A stretch of DNA of 64,000 nucleotides. It comes from Ceratobasidium sp. AG-K. Its lineage: Eukaryota; Basidiomycota; Agaricomycetes; Cantharellales; Ceratobasidiaceae. The DNA is taken from positions 1,984,001 through 2,048,000 of the forward strand of contig JAWNGF010000004.1 in NCBI GenBank assembly GCA_037039685.1, written 5' to 3'. The notes beneath the pieces were generated by a model. It was given only the letters and a program-made list of their open reading frames with translations, was not told the origin of the DNA and did no database searches. The position numbers were made by a program, and so were the translations under genes. This document shows positions 1 through 12,119 of the stretch, one piece after another (the stretch's first letter is position 1; every line of letters starts with the position of its first letter).

Positions 1-1336
1 CTCCAGTGGCAGTCCCTCTACATGCCCAGAATGAACATCTGACTCATCCTCATCCCAACACAGGTTCCATTCTTCATTCACCGCATCTACGTCATCTTCA
101 TTCCAATCGCTCGTTGTCTCCCATGCTTGCTCGAATTCGATGTCCAAGGCGGTCTCTTGCGGATCTTCACCACCGGTGCGGCTGCGTTGCCGCTGTCGCT
201 CGCGCTGTGCTTCGGTGTACGATTTCCGAAGCGCGTGTCGAGGAGGAAGATGTTTAGACGCTGGCGGGGGCATTCCTCCCGCCCCAATGGTTATATTGGA
301 ATCGAGTTGGTGGGTTGGGACTATAGGCGAGGTCAGATGGGAAGACATGATTGGCGAATTCGGAGATGTAGGACCGGGATTCAGAGGAAGAAGGCGAGCC
401 GTGGGGACTGCCGACGCAAGGCGCGGCGCGTAAGGTTGTCCGACTCGAGTAGGAACATTCCAACGACGCTGGCGGAGCAATTTGTGCTAAACGTGTCAAG
501 GGGCTCGTGAGTCACGAGAGTGGTTAGAGCGGAATAGTTTTACCCGCTCACGGTCTTCTTCGATCCGTTTGAAGATTTCATCTCGCTCCGCCGCTGAAGT
601 GTTTGAACGGGTTGCAGGGACATCTTTGAGGCTGCAGTGCCCATATCAGAGCCATAAAATAGCCATGAAGCAATAAACACGTACGAGGTCTTTTTGATAT
701 CTAGCGCTTCTACCACGTTGGAGACTGCGACTGGGTCGAGTACGCGCTTTGTCTGCCACGACTCTAGAATCTAACAAAAGTACATAACTACCTGGGAGCT
801 TTTGAAAAAAACAACCAACCTACCTGTCTGGCACTTTGAAAGTTTATGAGTCCATCTCGCGAGTTTGGCACGACGCATTCGACGATTTTCTCCAAGTCGC
901 GTGTAACGTATTCAATGTAGGGCGCCTGTGATGAAGAAGCGGTTGCGCCGGTCTGGTGCAGTAACGCCGTCTCGCATAGATTGTCTAGTAGATGTAGAAT
1001 GTTCATCCTAGTGTTAAGAGACCCCTAAATAACGTAGATGTTAGTACAGGGAGCACACCTAACGCCGCTCCAACCTTTTCGCATTCTTCGAGCACACAGT
1101 CCCATAAATCTTCGCCGCAGCGCGTGAAATGTTTCAGCGCATACCCGACTACCTTCTGGATCGATTGCTGGGACCTATTTTTTGGGACCGTGGGTGAGTG
1201 CCAGGTCGAAGTAGGGCGGACGTTCATATATCCGGGATATAACTTACTAGGTGCCGCGACAATAAATATGTAGTACTTACGCGTTCAACTTCCTCAAGAG
1301 TCCCAGAAACTGCATTCGTACTTCGAATGGATCCAT
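1..1336 (-). CDS. CTK3: CTD kinase subunit gamma CTK3 (partial, six exons)
   Basis: Host gene on the minus strand that runs off the left edge. I read exons at 1336-1281, 1174-1075, 1024-824, 770-685, 631-544 and 486 to beyond 1. All five introns are GT-AG (106, 50, 53, 53 and 57 nt), and intron 2 has a TACTAAC branch site but a weak GTTGGA donor. The joined frame has no stops. It opens with MDPFEVRMQFLGLL, then SQQSIQKVVGYALKH, CGEDLWDCVLEEC, SLNTRMNILHLLDN, a late EIFKRIEEDRER and an acidic EFEQAWETTSDWNEDD tail. From memory these are hallmarks of the CTK3 family. CTK3 is the small subunit of the CTDK-I kinase, which phosphorylates the RNA polymerase II C-terminal domain in the nucleus. The ATG at 1336 starts the conserved N-terminus. 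The stop codon lies outside the window. It is the only confidently identified host gene here. Confidence 0.9.
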
Positions 1337-2049
1337 ATTGTGAAGATGATACAGCAGAAATCGCTTGGTAGGGAAAGCAGCAGGTTGTGGCGGGGACAAA
1401 TATAGTACAAACAAATGGGCACGTGCGTTTTACTTCGAGTGGCACACGACGCCACACGTGTTGCATACAACCAACTACGATTCACGGCATGTTACTTATG
1501 CACAACGTTAATCATGCGTTTTTCTCTCTTATTCCTTCTTAATATTCGTGCTTGGATCTTAATTGGTTCGCTCCGCGCACTATATCGAACAGCCCAGATG
1601 GAGCGGTAGCCCATGTATGGTTAGTGCCAACGACATACACGGTTATAATGCGCTGTGCCGCATACTCTATTGACATGGCGTACTCATCTACCATACCAAC
1701 TTGAGTTTATTGGGCGTGGAATTCTTCGCGTTACAGGTTTAAGCGCCGATGATTCAGTTTACCATTCGGGACCCGAGTCGGTTGCTTCTCGGCGCAAACC
1801 GCAGTGCTAATTGAGGCTCGTAAGGGCTCGTTTACGCAAACGAGCCCTTACTTGCACGTGCGGTTTTCGCTGAGTTGTCATGGCCCTCTACACCGCTGCC
1901 CCCTTGACACCTGGTTTCCAGCTTGAGTGGGGTCCAGTCGGTTTCCTGCGTGTGATCATTTGGGATTCTGGAGAAAGCGCGCATATCAGGATTCCAACAA
2001 ACCGGGCACCTAGCTGTTTTCCGGCTGGTAAAACCTATGAGTGGAGCCG
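1337..2049. other. Intergenic region upstream of CTK3
   Basis: No convincing coding sequence was seen. It should contain the CTK3 promoter, but I see no clear TATA box next to the start. The notable structure is the hairpin at 1820-1851, listed separately. Confidence 0.4.
1820..1851. repeat. Perfect 14-bp inverted repeat (hairpin)
   Basis: The arm gtaagggctcgttt at 1820-1833 and its exact reverse complement at 1838-1851 are separated by the 4-nt loop acgc. There is no T-run next to it and no obvious element end, so the role is unknown. Confidence 0.8.
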
Positions 2050-2153
2050 AAAAAATCGCATAAAACGGCACTACCGGTACGAATCGAACCGGTGCAGCGT
2101 TAGACTAATGGCTGAGTCATCCTGAACCAATAACCACTTGGCCAATGTTCCTT
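2050..2153 (-). ncRNA. tRNA-like Pol III unit (SINE head or tRNA pseudogene)
   Basis: On the minus strand, TGGCCAAGTGG (2144-2134) fits the A box, GGTTCGATTCG (2090-2080) is one base from the B box, and a six-T run (2055-2050) follows as a possible terminator. The spacing between the boxes is normal for Pol III genes. The seven bases before the A box do not pair with those after the T arm, and the T stem is not regular. A working tRNA is therefore unlikely. A tRNA-derived SINE or a decayed tRNA fits better. Confidence 0.4.
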
Positions 2154-2659
2154 GAGATACAATCATCCGTTCATACTTATAGGCTTTGAGCCAAAGATTT
2201 CTAGCAGCCAGTTTTCATACCCAAGGTACGTTCTACGTAATTATTCCAAGGGTTTCTAATACTCATCTCAGCTGCCTTCCACCACGCTGCTCAAATAACG
2301 TTGTTATCTATGCTGGATATCGCGAACGCGAACCGTGTGGCGGCTTTGCTCTTGAGTATTTGCTGTGCTAACCTCATTTCATATCATCACCAGCTTGATT
2401 CCAGCCTGATGACCCCCAAGCTGGAAACTAGAAGACCCTCAAGGAAAATTTCGGTCACGCGCCCGGTAAGAATCCGGAACAGCGCCTCTACTCAGAAAAA
2501 TGCGGGCAATTGGGGCAGCGGTGTAGCACCTTATTTCAAAGAAAGTGTGAATCAAATATCATCAATTCACAATCATAATCTGGTATTCATTAGATACGTA
2601 CATCTCGAGACCAGCATGATAAATAATCAACGAAAACTAATACCCTATGGCGTGCTAAT

Positions 2660-4330
2660 GCATTCCAATTGCAATTGATCATTGAAGTTCAATCAATACT
2701 CAACGAGCGCACGGCCGCTGGAGGGTGCCTCTAGTACATGTATAAGCGGTCAAAGACTTTATGTTGTACCAGAATTGAATTGAAGCCAGGGCGAGAAAGT
2801 GTCAGTGGGTCAAATAACCTTTGGGACAGGGCGGTAGAGCGCAACGGCAGCCCAAATATCCACCTCTTCAAGCGTGAAGAAGACGAGCATGTCGGTTCAC
2901 TTGAGTGCGAGATTGGGCACGGAGAGAGCCCGCCTGTATTACCAATGGGTGAATTGAAGTTTATCCAACTTGTAGACGGTGACCGGACGAAGGAAATGGA
3001 GCGAGCCGCGTTCGTTGCTCGACTCGGAGTGGGGTTGTTGATTGGGGGGATCAAGAAAGAGCGAGATTTGTCTAGATGTCGCACAGAGTATCGGTTCTGA
3101 ATTCCATGTGGCTAATAGATGTAGACTTTCGAGAGGTGGCGTTCCATATTCCACCAATGAGCACAAAACACAAAACTGTGACGCACTTTTAGTGAGCGTA
3201 AGGTTCATGGTGGCATGACAAAAGTGGCATCAGTAGCACTCACTATTTCGTGCGTTATCATTGTTTTCATGCGGTGTCTTTCGGTGACTCTGCCTCGTTA
3301 CTGATGTTGGATGACTTGCTTGGGCAAAAGATACGTCGGAGCGCACGACCGGTTGCTCGCGTGGCTGAAGAGAAAAAGGCACGCACGATTCTCCCTCTTC
3401 GTCTCGATGGGTCAGCCTTTTGCATTACTGGATATACCTTGTCAGCCATATGCCTTAACAACACACTGCACAATGGCAGGCCCACCTCTGACCGTGTCTC
3501 TATCCGATACATGAGAAGGGGAGTAGCGTGAGGAGTTCATGGAAGGACTGCAACGAGTAGATGATAATCAGTACTAAGGCACGTGTGAAAATGCTCCAAG
3601 ACACGAACGCAACGGTGTTTCCGTCGTTGGAGACTGATTGGGGGTGGGAAGCCACAGAGGAGGGGACGGCCAAGTACTGAGAGGGGGGTTGGGTATTGAT
3701 ATGCTCCTCGATGCTGAGCCCGACCGTATTGCCAGTGAGGTGAGTGTCTTGCTGCCCCACCATGTTGGCATTAGGTGCATGGAGCAGGGGGGGAGACTCG
3801 CCGCCAGCTCCATCGGTACCATCTTCGTGTGGTGAGGCTGTTATAGGTGTCAGAGCGAGACCGCCGTTCGATGGGGCAGGATTGGAATCCTGGTCCATTC
3901 CGATTCCCGGCACCCCGCGGAAAGAGTGCAAGAGTGACATGGCCACGGCGTCAGCGGTTGTCGAAGGTTATATTAAGGATTCTCGATGTAAGGCAAGCCT
4001 TGGCAGCTGCAAACTCCTGGAAGAGGGAGGAGGGAGGAAAGGCAATGACCTGACGTACGCGGGTGCGTGAGATGGTCGGCATTGCGCTGGATTGCGAAAG
4101 GGAAGCCGAGAAGCAACAAAAGCTTGACCCGGAGACAAGATGCGTGTGGATTAGTAGGTTAGGGCTTGAGTAGACTATGAGGTCCGTGAGGAGCTGAGTG
4201 TTAAAGTAGATGGTACTTAACATGCACTCGCAAAAGTAAAGCGAAGCCGGAGGACTCACATTTGGTGTATGGCCTTGGTTGAATGTGTTGGGCAAGCTGA
4301 AGCCAGCATCCAAGTCATCATTATAAGCAG
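2660..4330. repeat. Duplicated block, copy 1 (CpG-rich)
   Basis: This block resembles a diverged copy at about 9810-10287, 25718-26107 and 26590-26800. Shared stretches include the ttgaagttcaat motif near 2685/9829, the segment at 3181-3440 versus 25755-26030, and 4140-4330 versus 26620-26790. This copy keeps its CpG sites, while the other has TG or CA at most of them. About 550 bp (3545-4100) have no partner in copy 2. No protein family was recognised. It may be a gene duplication or an unknown repeat. Confidence 0.6.
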
Positions 4331-4424
4331 CGCTTTTGTATATAGTAGCTGCAATTGGCATGTACGGATATACAACGGTCAGTTCTAGGCCTGGGCTGGT
4401 ACACCTGCATCTTAGGGAACCCAC
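3500..4424 (-). other. Possible coding region of unknown function
   Basis: Two overlapping minus-strand open frames (3946-3500 and 4424-3951) lie inside copy 1. The stretch ending near 4258 reads DDLDAGFSLPNTFNQGHTPN and is followed by a perfect GTGAGT donor. Copy 2 retains the homologous stretch around 26720-26790 without the donor. The 3946-3500 frame is Pro/Ser/Thr-rich and ends in a hydrophobic tail. No domain was recognised and no full exon structure could be built. Confidence 0.25.
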
Positions 4425-4439
4425 TGCTCAGGAGGGGAG

Positions 4440-7400
4440 AAATCGAGAGGAGGGACAGAGTATAGGGTTAGAATACGCTATGAGTCGTTGAACTGCCCGC
4501 ATATATAACAAGCGAACACGACTGACCTTTGTTTCACTGCTCCTCTATTCGGTAGCACGAGAGAAATACATCGTCATGTGGCGGCAAAGTCTTTTTACTA
4601 TATGTCAGACGGAACAAACACAATGGAGCCATTTTCTGCGCCATTTGCGCAGGTAAAGGAATGGTGGATCTAACCAATTGAGGGCTCACCTGGACAGGGT
4701 GAACATGGTTAGATTGAGCGCTCTGTACAAGAAACCCGACAAGCCTTTATAGTGCTACGGTAGCATTATATAGCGCTCATAGCGGTATACAGGCATGTCA
4801 CGGTTTCCTGATGTGCTAACTCTAGGTAATTGTGCATTAGTGAGTATCAAACAATCTGGGAAGATTACTAGTAAATCGCCGATAGGCGGAAATCGGTAGC
4901 TCCCGCAGCTGTTGCATCGCTTGACAAAACAAGGACCCCATGAGACGAGAAGTAAGGGGCCAAAATATAGAGGGCCGAAATACCGGTCTTTGGTCACCTG
5001 CGTCTGTTCGGGACGGAAAGCGTCAACACAATAGCGCCCGGTATTCAAATGGGAGCACATGCTCCAGGTGCCCGTATAGGGTAGATCGTCAAAACTGGAC
5101 GGGCGCCAGTTCGAGGTCTTCACCCAGGGCTGATCCGCAAAGCTTCGCTCATCAGCATATACTCACTTCAGAGTCGGGTACTCTACTTTCGTTGATGCCT
5201 ACTCTGGTATTTCACACTGTGGACCAATTCAAATATTTGACTTCCACCTCCGTACTTAGAATGCACACCGAGTAAAACGATCCTAATAGACAACGCAATA
5301 TGCGGACCCGTGGCCCTTTGGTCAAAGGACTTTCAGATCCGAGATTTCATTCCGGTAGGTTTCCAATATGATTTGTCCCTCTCGGCCTAAATATGCAGTT
5401 GGCGAAGCGTGTCACCCCCGATCTAGCGCCGATTGATGTCTGCGTCGATCTGCGCCGGGACATGCTTGCATTGCGCGGTTCCGGAAAATTCGTGTACGCA
5501 GCATGAAACGAGTAGCCATGCAACAGGGAATCAACTTTTTTGTGGAGCTCTACCCTAGCGTCGCCCCGTTCCTGCGCCCAAACTTGCGTGTATTGAGAAC
5601 ACTCCGACTCGGCGATGTGTGGGATTGGCTTTCTTTTCACCAAGCCGAGCGTAAGGCATAACTGTTAACTTACTATGCCAGTCAGTGGTACCAAGGCTGG
5701 GGAGACGGGCAAATCACTGAGGTATTTGAACCGATAACCCGATGTATGTTGCATGGAAATCGTAGTATAGTATAGTGCCAGCAAGCTATATAGGAGAACT
5801 GGTTCCAAGTCCAATGCAATACTAATTGAGTGAGAATCCAGTGTATGCGCGTCGTAATGCGTCAAGATACTGAGTTCCCAGCAAAGTAGCGCACAGAAGC
5901 CGCATTTGTTACAACTAGGACCGGAGGAATGTAAGATTCAGCAAGATTCCAAGCAGCATTTCAGACGTGATGGTAGGAAAGCGCAGTTGGGCACCAGAAA
6001 GTTGCAGGGACACCTCATGTGAACTTGTCTGTGAGGTCAACACTGTGCGTTAGGAAATGTAATAGCAAAAGGACTTACGACAGCGCTGGGTTGAATCAGC
6101 GCCTGAGAAGTAGGGAACTTCTGTGGAGGGTGCAGGCACACCGAGGGTGAGCCGGAGGGAACCCCGGACGGGGAGGGGGGATCATCAGTGTAAAGTTAAG
6201 GTCAGAGACTGATTAGAGCATTTCATGTGACCAACCTAAACGAGATAATTAGTAGACGATGCGTTAGAGTGGGCATCCAACCAATGCACAGCGTGACGCT
6301 CGTACATTTCCGTAAGCTGTTTACTATAGTCCTCCACTCTATATGAGCACCCCGAGCGTCCTTAGATCCCTGTTCCGCCCCGTCAAGTCCATTTACCTCA
6401 TGACCCCGGCCACAATTAAGCGTTCGAGCTCCGCATTGATCTATGCGAAACTGGATAGAGGAATTGGTTTACAGGGAATAAAGGCCCCCTGTTTCAATTG
6501 CTTCGTTCAAGAGGGGATAAGAACCAATAGTTTAACATCCGGGCGGCCAAAAACAACCCCGAAAACAACCCCCTTGCCCCAAACCAATAGAGTGATTCCA
6601 TGGATACAATCCCTACTAAAGGACTAAACGCAATGCACCAAATACCTCTTTATTGGTTTAATTAAATCAAGCTGGAATGCACAACGTCTTTCTCACCCAG
6701 GATAAGCGTCCATCTATCATCCGTATTGAAGTTAAGTTACGTTTCTTTGTTGATTACTGCACTAAATTAACACGAATTGGAATGTGGTTTATGTAAATAC
6801 CCCTGCGCTTCTAACTTCCAAGTGTCTGCCTCTACGCCACTCTCATCCGTCTATACTTACCCGACTCCCCGTGTATATACAATGCCCTTCTCTCAAATAC
6901 GAGTCCATCAGCAAGTCGTGCACTACGACATCATCCAAGTGCCAATATCGCTCATCTTGCTCACGTTCGACCAACATTCCTTTGGCTTCACAAAACCTTG
7001 AGTTTATCCTCGTTCAGTCACGTACCGAGTTCTCTGATTGACAGGTTCGTGTTTCCCTGGTTCCAACGCCTACCCTAGGCGCGTTCAACACACTTCTTTT
7101 TTGCCGCAAACATTCCAAACACCCGCTGGATTGCACTTACACTTTGGTAATTTCATGCGTGCACAACGCAAATCAGCAATGCATGCGGACCGGTGCAGGC
7201 AGACTAAATCAGCAGGCCCGGTGCAAACTCATTCCTCCTCATGGTATCGATGCACGCACATCAAGATCACGATCAAACTGGCCAGCCATTTGCAAAAAGC
7301 TTGTCTGCCCGGGCTACACATGGCATTTATGAGCTAGTCTAACTCTCAGTGTAGCAAGTGATGAATTAGCGTCATATATCGGATATGTGCGAGTACCTTT

Positions 7401-9800
7401 CCTTGATTAGGTGATCTATCCATTTCAATAATGATATCTTAGTCGATTCCGCCCCCAATAAGTGCTGTTCAACTGTTCAATAAGAGGATTCCAATTGGAA
7501 ATTTTGAAGGTTTGGTCGAACTTATTGTCAACTTAATCGTTGGTGGCTCTTCGCTTCCTATGTAAGGATTTTGCATCTAATGGCCACTGGTTTGGTTCAC
7601 CGAGGGATCTCATAGGTAAGATTCCCAGTCCGCTAGAGGGAAGGGAGGAGGAGGGACTATCTGAGGCAGGGTTTGCCTGTACTAGCTGGGGTTGTGAAAC
7701 CTACTGGTATAAAGTGCAAAACCCCAACATCCCGATGCAGTACCTGATATGTGGGGAGGGGGGGGGGGCGAGGGTGATTCCACCGGGAGTAGAGTTCGTA
7801 TCCAGTATAGTCTCGTAAATCACTCCTGTGTGTCCAGCATGCTGGGAAACAGGGGGATGCTGACGAATCTCATCGGACCCTGGCTGGTTCGAGGATTTTG
7901 TCGTGAAACAGATATAAACCAATGAGCAGGGATGGCTCTCCCTCAAGGCGGGCCAACTGCCTTGGGCTAGTGATGAGGTGTAGCCCTGTCATGTGAATAT
8001 TGTGGTTATTCAGCAGGAAACTTAACGAAGTGCACAATTATCAAGGTCTATCGGGAGCCTTGGCGAGATAAATTAGTATGTTTGGTCGTTCTGCATCCGT
8101 CTATGTTATGGCAGCGGATCAACGGTTAGCTTGCGACCTTCGAGCTGCCACCACCTCGATCTACCGAGCCTCACCAATTCTCACGCAGTAGACCGCGACG
8201 CCGACTCCCTCCCGCCGACCTTCCAACATTGTCAACCAGGGGCTACTCTTGCCCAGCATCCCCACTGCACTCCGCCTCACCAGCCTCCTACTTCAGGGTG
8301 CGTTGGTGTATAGCTCGATTAAGGCCAAGAGTCTAGTACACTGCATTCGCCTTGTGGAACGGCTATAGCTTTTGCGCCACGCTCACTATGGTCTCATCAT
8401 TGTAACTAACGCCTCAAGAGCCTGGCCAAACTTTATCGCCCTAGCCCAGGTCCAACTCGGAGGCATGGCCACCCAGGGTCTCTCTAAAGCTGTACTACCG
8501 CTTGTCTTGTTCGAGCGCCATACTCAACTAGCATATTCGCTATAATAAAGGCTTGTCTCATGCAGGTCGTTAAGTGTTTCCTGACGCCAAACGCGATCGA
8601 TAGGTGAGCCATGTTCACTCCAAACAATCCGTTCAGTTGATTCAAGCAGTGGCATAGATATACGAGCGGAGCATACTACAAGAAAGCACGACGTCTCGCG
8701 GATAAATAACGGGGTGGTCCCAACCGTGAGACAACAAATCCTGACAGCCATTGATACAAACAACTGGTTGTCGGGTAGCGAAGTGCACGTGGGACACACG
8801 ACCCCAGACGCTGTTCACATTTCAAATTACGAGGGCGAGGCTGTTACGGTTAAGGTCAGATACGTTTCATTCGTATTTGTATCACAATCTTACGCTTCGG
8901 CCTCTTTAGCCTATAATTCCACATCATCTACGACACCTATACCATGAAGCGATGCCAGAAGGGGGAAGGGTGTTACGTTGTCTTGAGGTGGAGGGAGGAT
9001 GACGGGTTCGAGGGAAGCTTGATCAGTTCGGGGGGTTGAGTTTGCCAGTTGGGTCGTGACGCTCACGAACAAGACGACAAACCCGGGCCAGCCAAGAGAG
9101 GATAGGGGGAGAAGGAACAGGATTTGGCAGATGTTGATGAAGCGTGGGGAGAGAATTGGGAATGGGCTGCAGCGCAGGGGGAGTAGGATTATCTCGAACG
9201 GTACGTATTTTTGACACACGGTTTGAACTCACTCTGTTCCTGCTGCTCCGCGTACATTTTGATGCTCCGCAGTGGGCTGACTTCGTGCCATGCTATCAAC
9301 TGAGAAAGGCGACAGATAAGCAGGCCAAGCGCCCATGACACCCTTAAATGTTACAATAATTGTCCATGTAATGTAATGATCACGTGTCTGGGGACTGAAT
9401 AAATGAGAACGTGATCGCGACGATGAACACCTTCGAGGTGGGCTTGTTTAACGGACCTAACAATCATGCCGGTCCCGTTATGGGTTAGGCTCGGCTCTAT
9501 AGAGCCTTAATGGTGCTCAGAGCCACTCAAACGTACTTGCACACTTGGTATTACTCAACCACAACGGCTGATTCGATAGGTTTGTGTCACTAACAACGAC
9601 ATCTATCTACCTGGCTCTACTTAGTGTCTTAGTAAATGTTCTATGTATGCGATTTCTCTTGTTTATTTATCCATTTAATTATACATTCAGTGCAGTGGTC
9701 TGAGTCAACAAACATATATTCTTTGTTTTCATAGCAAATCTGCTATTACAGAATGAAGAGAAATTTTGGCAAACTCGTGTAAATGCTCTCCAATGGTGCA
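4440..9800. other. Long region without recognised genes
   Basis: Many short frames occur on both strands, but none has recognisable motifs. Two are slightly better than noise. 8714-8947 (plus) reads as a possible exon ending before a GTCAGA donor. 9219-8911 (minus) is hydrophobic. A run of ten Gs lies near 7759. No LTR, TIR or tandem array was seen. The region may hold small host genes with many introns that I cannot resolve by eye. Confidence 0.3.
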
Positions 9801-9809
9801 CCAATCCCT

Positions 9810-10287
9810 CCAAATTATAATCAATTGTTGAAGTTCAATAAAACTTCAACAAAGGCAAGGGCACCAAGGACTCTCTGGTGCATGTATTGGTGGTTGCAAG
9901 CTTCAAAATGGAACAAGATGAAATAGGGGATGTGTTTGAGAAAGTCTCAGTGAGTCAAATGATTCTTGGAATAGAGTAGGAGAGTGTAATGGTGCTTCCA
10001 TTTTCCACCTTTTTAAGTGTGGGGAGCACAGGAAGCTCAATACATTGGGGTGCAAAACCAGGTCTCAGGAGGCCCTAATAGTATTCCCATGGTGGGCTGA
10101 GCAATTATCAGGTTTGAAGGTGGCAATTGGTCAAAGGAAGGGAATAGAGATTGTGTTTGTCACCTAGATGTGGTTGTTGATTGGAGAGGGAAAATTTAAG
10201 AAAGGACAAAGTATCTTTTGATGTTGCATGGCTGTAGCAATTATAGATATCAAATGGCTGATAAATGTAGACTTTTCAAGAGATAGC
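9810..10287. repeat. Duplicated block, copy 2, left part (CpG-depleted)
   Basis: Aligns with about 2680-3120 of copy 1. Where copy 1 has CpG this copy mostly has TG or CA. For example gcgcaacgg in copy 1 corresponds to gtgtaatgg here. It is interrupted at 10288 by solo LTR H and resumes at 25718. Confidence 0.6.
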
Positions 10288-10381
10288 TGTTGCAACCCAA
10301 CACTATGATGGTTGCCAACTGTAATTGTATGTGTGTAAGTCAAAACTTTAGAGAGACTTGGCACCCAAAGAGCTGTGAACT

Positions 10382-10877
10382 TGTTGCAACCTGCTAATGC
10401 CTATGGTTGACGACTGCTAATGGCCTTTGAGATGTGGAACAATATGTGATAAGTCTTCTAAGACTCTATCACTAAGGTGGACAAATGCTAGTCTTGTCAG
10501 TACAAGTCACTAGCTCCTAAGTCCAAGTGGCTGTGCTGAAGGCTAAGTAGCCAAGTGCCTCTGATCACACTGCAGGGAGAGTTGACAAGGCGAAGCAAGC
10601 TGGGGATGACCATGCTTGCAAGCCAGTATATATACTCAGAGAACAAGTGAGTCATAGTATATACATGAGTCACAGGTCTGAGTCAGCGTCTGAGTCATAA
10701 GGGGGCTGCGCAGGCCAGCCAATAGAAAACAGCATGAGTCATATGACTCATGGTGACGCAACATCCATACACCTTACTAAACAAGGGAGAGGGCACAACA
10801 GAGAGAAAGGGCACTTAAGGTGCCGGTACAAGCCACAAGTCTGCAAACAGAGACAGAGGGAGGGACGGGTCACAACA
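10382..10877 (-). repeat. Element B 3' LTR
   Basis: 496 bp, TGTTG...CAACA, matching 24814-25309. A purine-rich tract, read on the minus strand as a run of eight Gs then CAA, lies directly inside the LTR at about 10878-10890 and fits a polypurine tract for plus-strand priming. Confidence 0.92.
10648..10750 (-). promoter_or_regulatory. Cluster of six TGASTCA sites upstream of the LTR TATA box
   Basis: TGA(G/C)TCA occurs at 10648, 10666, 10679, 10691, 10735 and 10744, and a CCAAT motif lies near 10719. The TATATATA box sits at about 10627-10634, just downstream in the minus direction. TGASTCA is the known binding core of Gcn4/AP-1 type bZIP factors. The same cluster recurs in the other B LTR and in LTR K. 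Control by a stress or starvation bZIP factor is an inference. Confidence 0.6.
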
Positions 10878-11004
10878 TTGCCCCCCCACAAAGGCAAGTG
10901 TAGTGGAGTGCACTTGCCTATTTGCGGGCGACCCATTCCTTCAGCTCCAGCCAACCAACCCGTTCTGCCAGGGCACACATATCCTCTTTGAGGACCTTGT
11001 TCAT

Positions 11005-11703
11005 TCAATCCCACTTTTCCTGGTAGAGATGGTCGAGCTCTTCTTGGTGTTGTTCTTGAAGGCGCTCGAGTTCTGCTGCTTCCTGTCGGGACCACTGTTC
11101 TTGCCTGTGGTCAAGCCATTTGTTGAGCTGCTTGACGCTCCATGATCTGCATTGGACGAGGTGGTAGGCCTCAAGGACGTTGGCGTCACATGGCATCCAG
11201 TCGGTTGGGGGGTGTGGTTCCATGTTGGCAATGGCATTGCCAATGTCGGCGATAAGTGCCTTGACGTTTGCTTGGGCCTTGTCCCAGGTGGCCTCCCATT
11301 CTCGTTCGAGTTGTTCGGCCTCTTCATTGGTAAAATGGGGAGGGGCGGGGATGTTGTTCCCGTCTTTGGAACTTGGCGGTGCGGGGGGACCATCGACGAC
11401 TTCTTCCCTGGCGTCTTCCATTGGCTGTCCTGCCAGGTTGACGTGACCACTTCCGCCAGCGCCTTTTGACCAGTCAATGGCATTGAAGGAGGGATTGTCT
11501 CTTGGGTAAGTGTTTGTTGGGACTGATAGGTGTTCAAACTCACAGTCTTTAGGCCATCCTGACTCAAAGTCTGTGGTGCATGGGCGCCACCAGATTCCAT
11601 CCTCATTGCGGTGTCCGTTGGCAGTGAGGCAAGGGTCTTCTTTGTGCTTGAACCACTGGTCTCCCTCCCATTTGAAACCAGTGTTGTGGTTCCAGGCGTC
11701 CGC
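11005..11703 (-). CDS. Element B ORF3, C-terminal part
   Basis: Second half of the third ORF of element B. Its first half is at 18657-19054 and the two are separated by element A. Counting the tccgc duplication once, the halves add to 1092 nt, an exact multiple of three, and the frame is preserved. This part has many Trp residues and ends in a Glu/Gln-rich probable coiled coil (about the last 60 residues). The pol frame, +1 relative to ORF3, is also open over the whole stretch and stops at 11001, only 4 nt past the ORF3 stop. No known family was recognised. Confidence 0.6.
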   Translation of the reverse strand, partial: ADAWNHNTGFKWEGDQWFKHKEDPCLTANGHRNEDGIWWRPCTTDFESGWPKDCEFEHLSVPTNTYPRDNPSFNAIDWSKGAGGSGHVNLAGQPMEDAREEVVDGPPAPPSSKDGNNIPAPPHFTNEEAEQLEREWEATWDKAQANVKALIADIGNAIANMEPHPPTDWMPCDANVLEAYHLVQCRSWSVKQLNKWLDHRQEQWSRQEAAELERLQEQHQEELDHLYQEKWD

Positions 11704-12119
11704 TGTCATGAGCTGACTAAGCTCAGACATTTTATTCCGATTTTATATCTTTTTTTCCGAACACTTTCCTTTTTTGGTACAAATGTCCTCTGGCGCTTAT
11801 ACTTGTATCATGTGATGTATTTGTCTTTTCATTTGATATTGGTGGTGCTTCCGGAACTTCCAGAATGTCGAGTCATGTCCCTTATCTCGCTTATCATCGG
11901 TTGTACTCGGCTTTCCCACACTGATAGTTGATGACGTGGCACTGATCCCCCATGTATATAAACCCAGAGGTCAAGCCGGTTAACGACAAGGCTTGACCTC
12001 CTCTCCACTAGGACTTGCTCAATCAAATCCTTTAACTATCACTATTCCTTGGGTTCTAAGACTTGTCTAAGTCAAACCCCTTAACCTTTATATATACCTA
12101 ATTTACCCAAGTCGGGACA
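11704..12119 (+). repeat. Element A 5' LTR
   Basis: 416 bp, TGTCATGAGC...GGGACA. It has TATATAAA at about 11955-11962 and the probable transcript start near 11986-11988. It shares its first ~88 bp with stub L at 31658 and resembles LTR G (50787-51201) and, more distantly, solo LTR M (26108-26573). Confidence 0.95.

Noticed and set aside
2050..2153. Functional tRNA gene
   Set aside because: A and B boxes are present, but the acceptor strand and T stem do not pair, so it is listed only as tRNA-like.
11152..11469. Plus-strand ORF of 105 codons
   Set aside because: It is the antisense shadow of element B ORF3.
11829..12026. 65-codon minus ORF present twice, also at 18366-18563
   Set aside because: It lies inside the identical A LTRs and is antisense to the promoter and R region. 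No protein motif.
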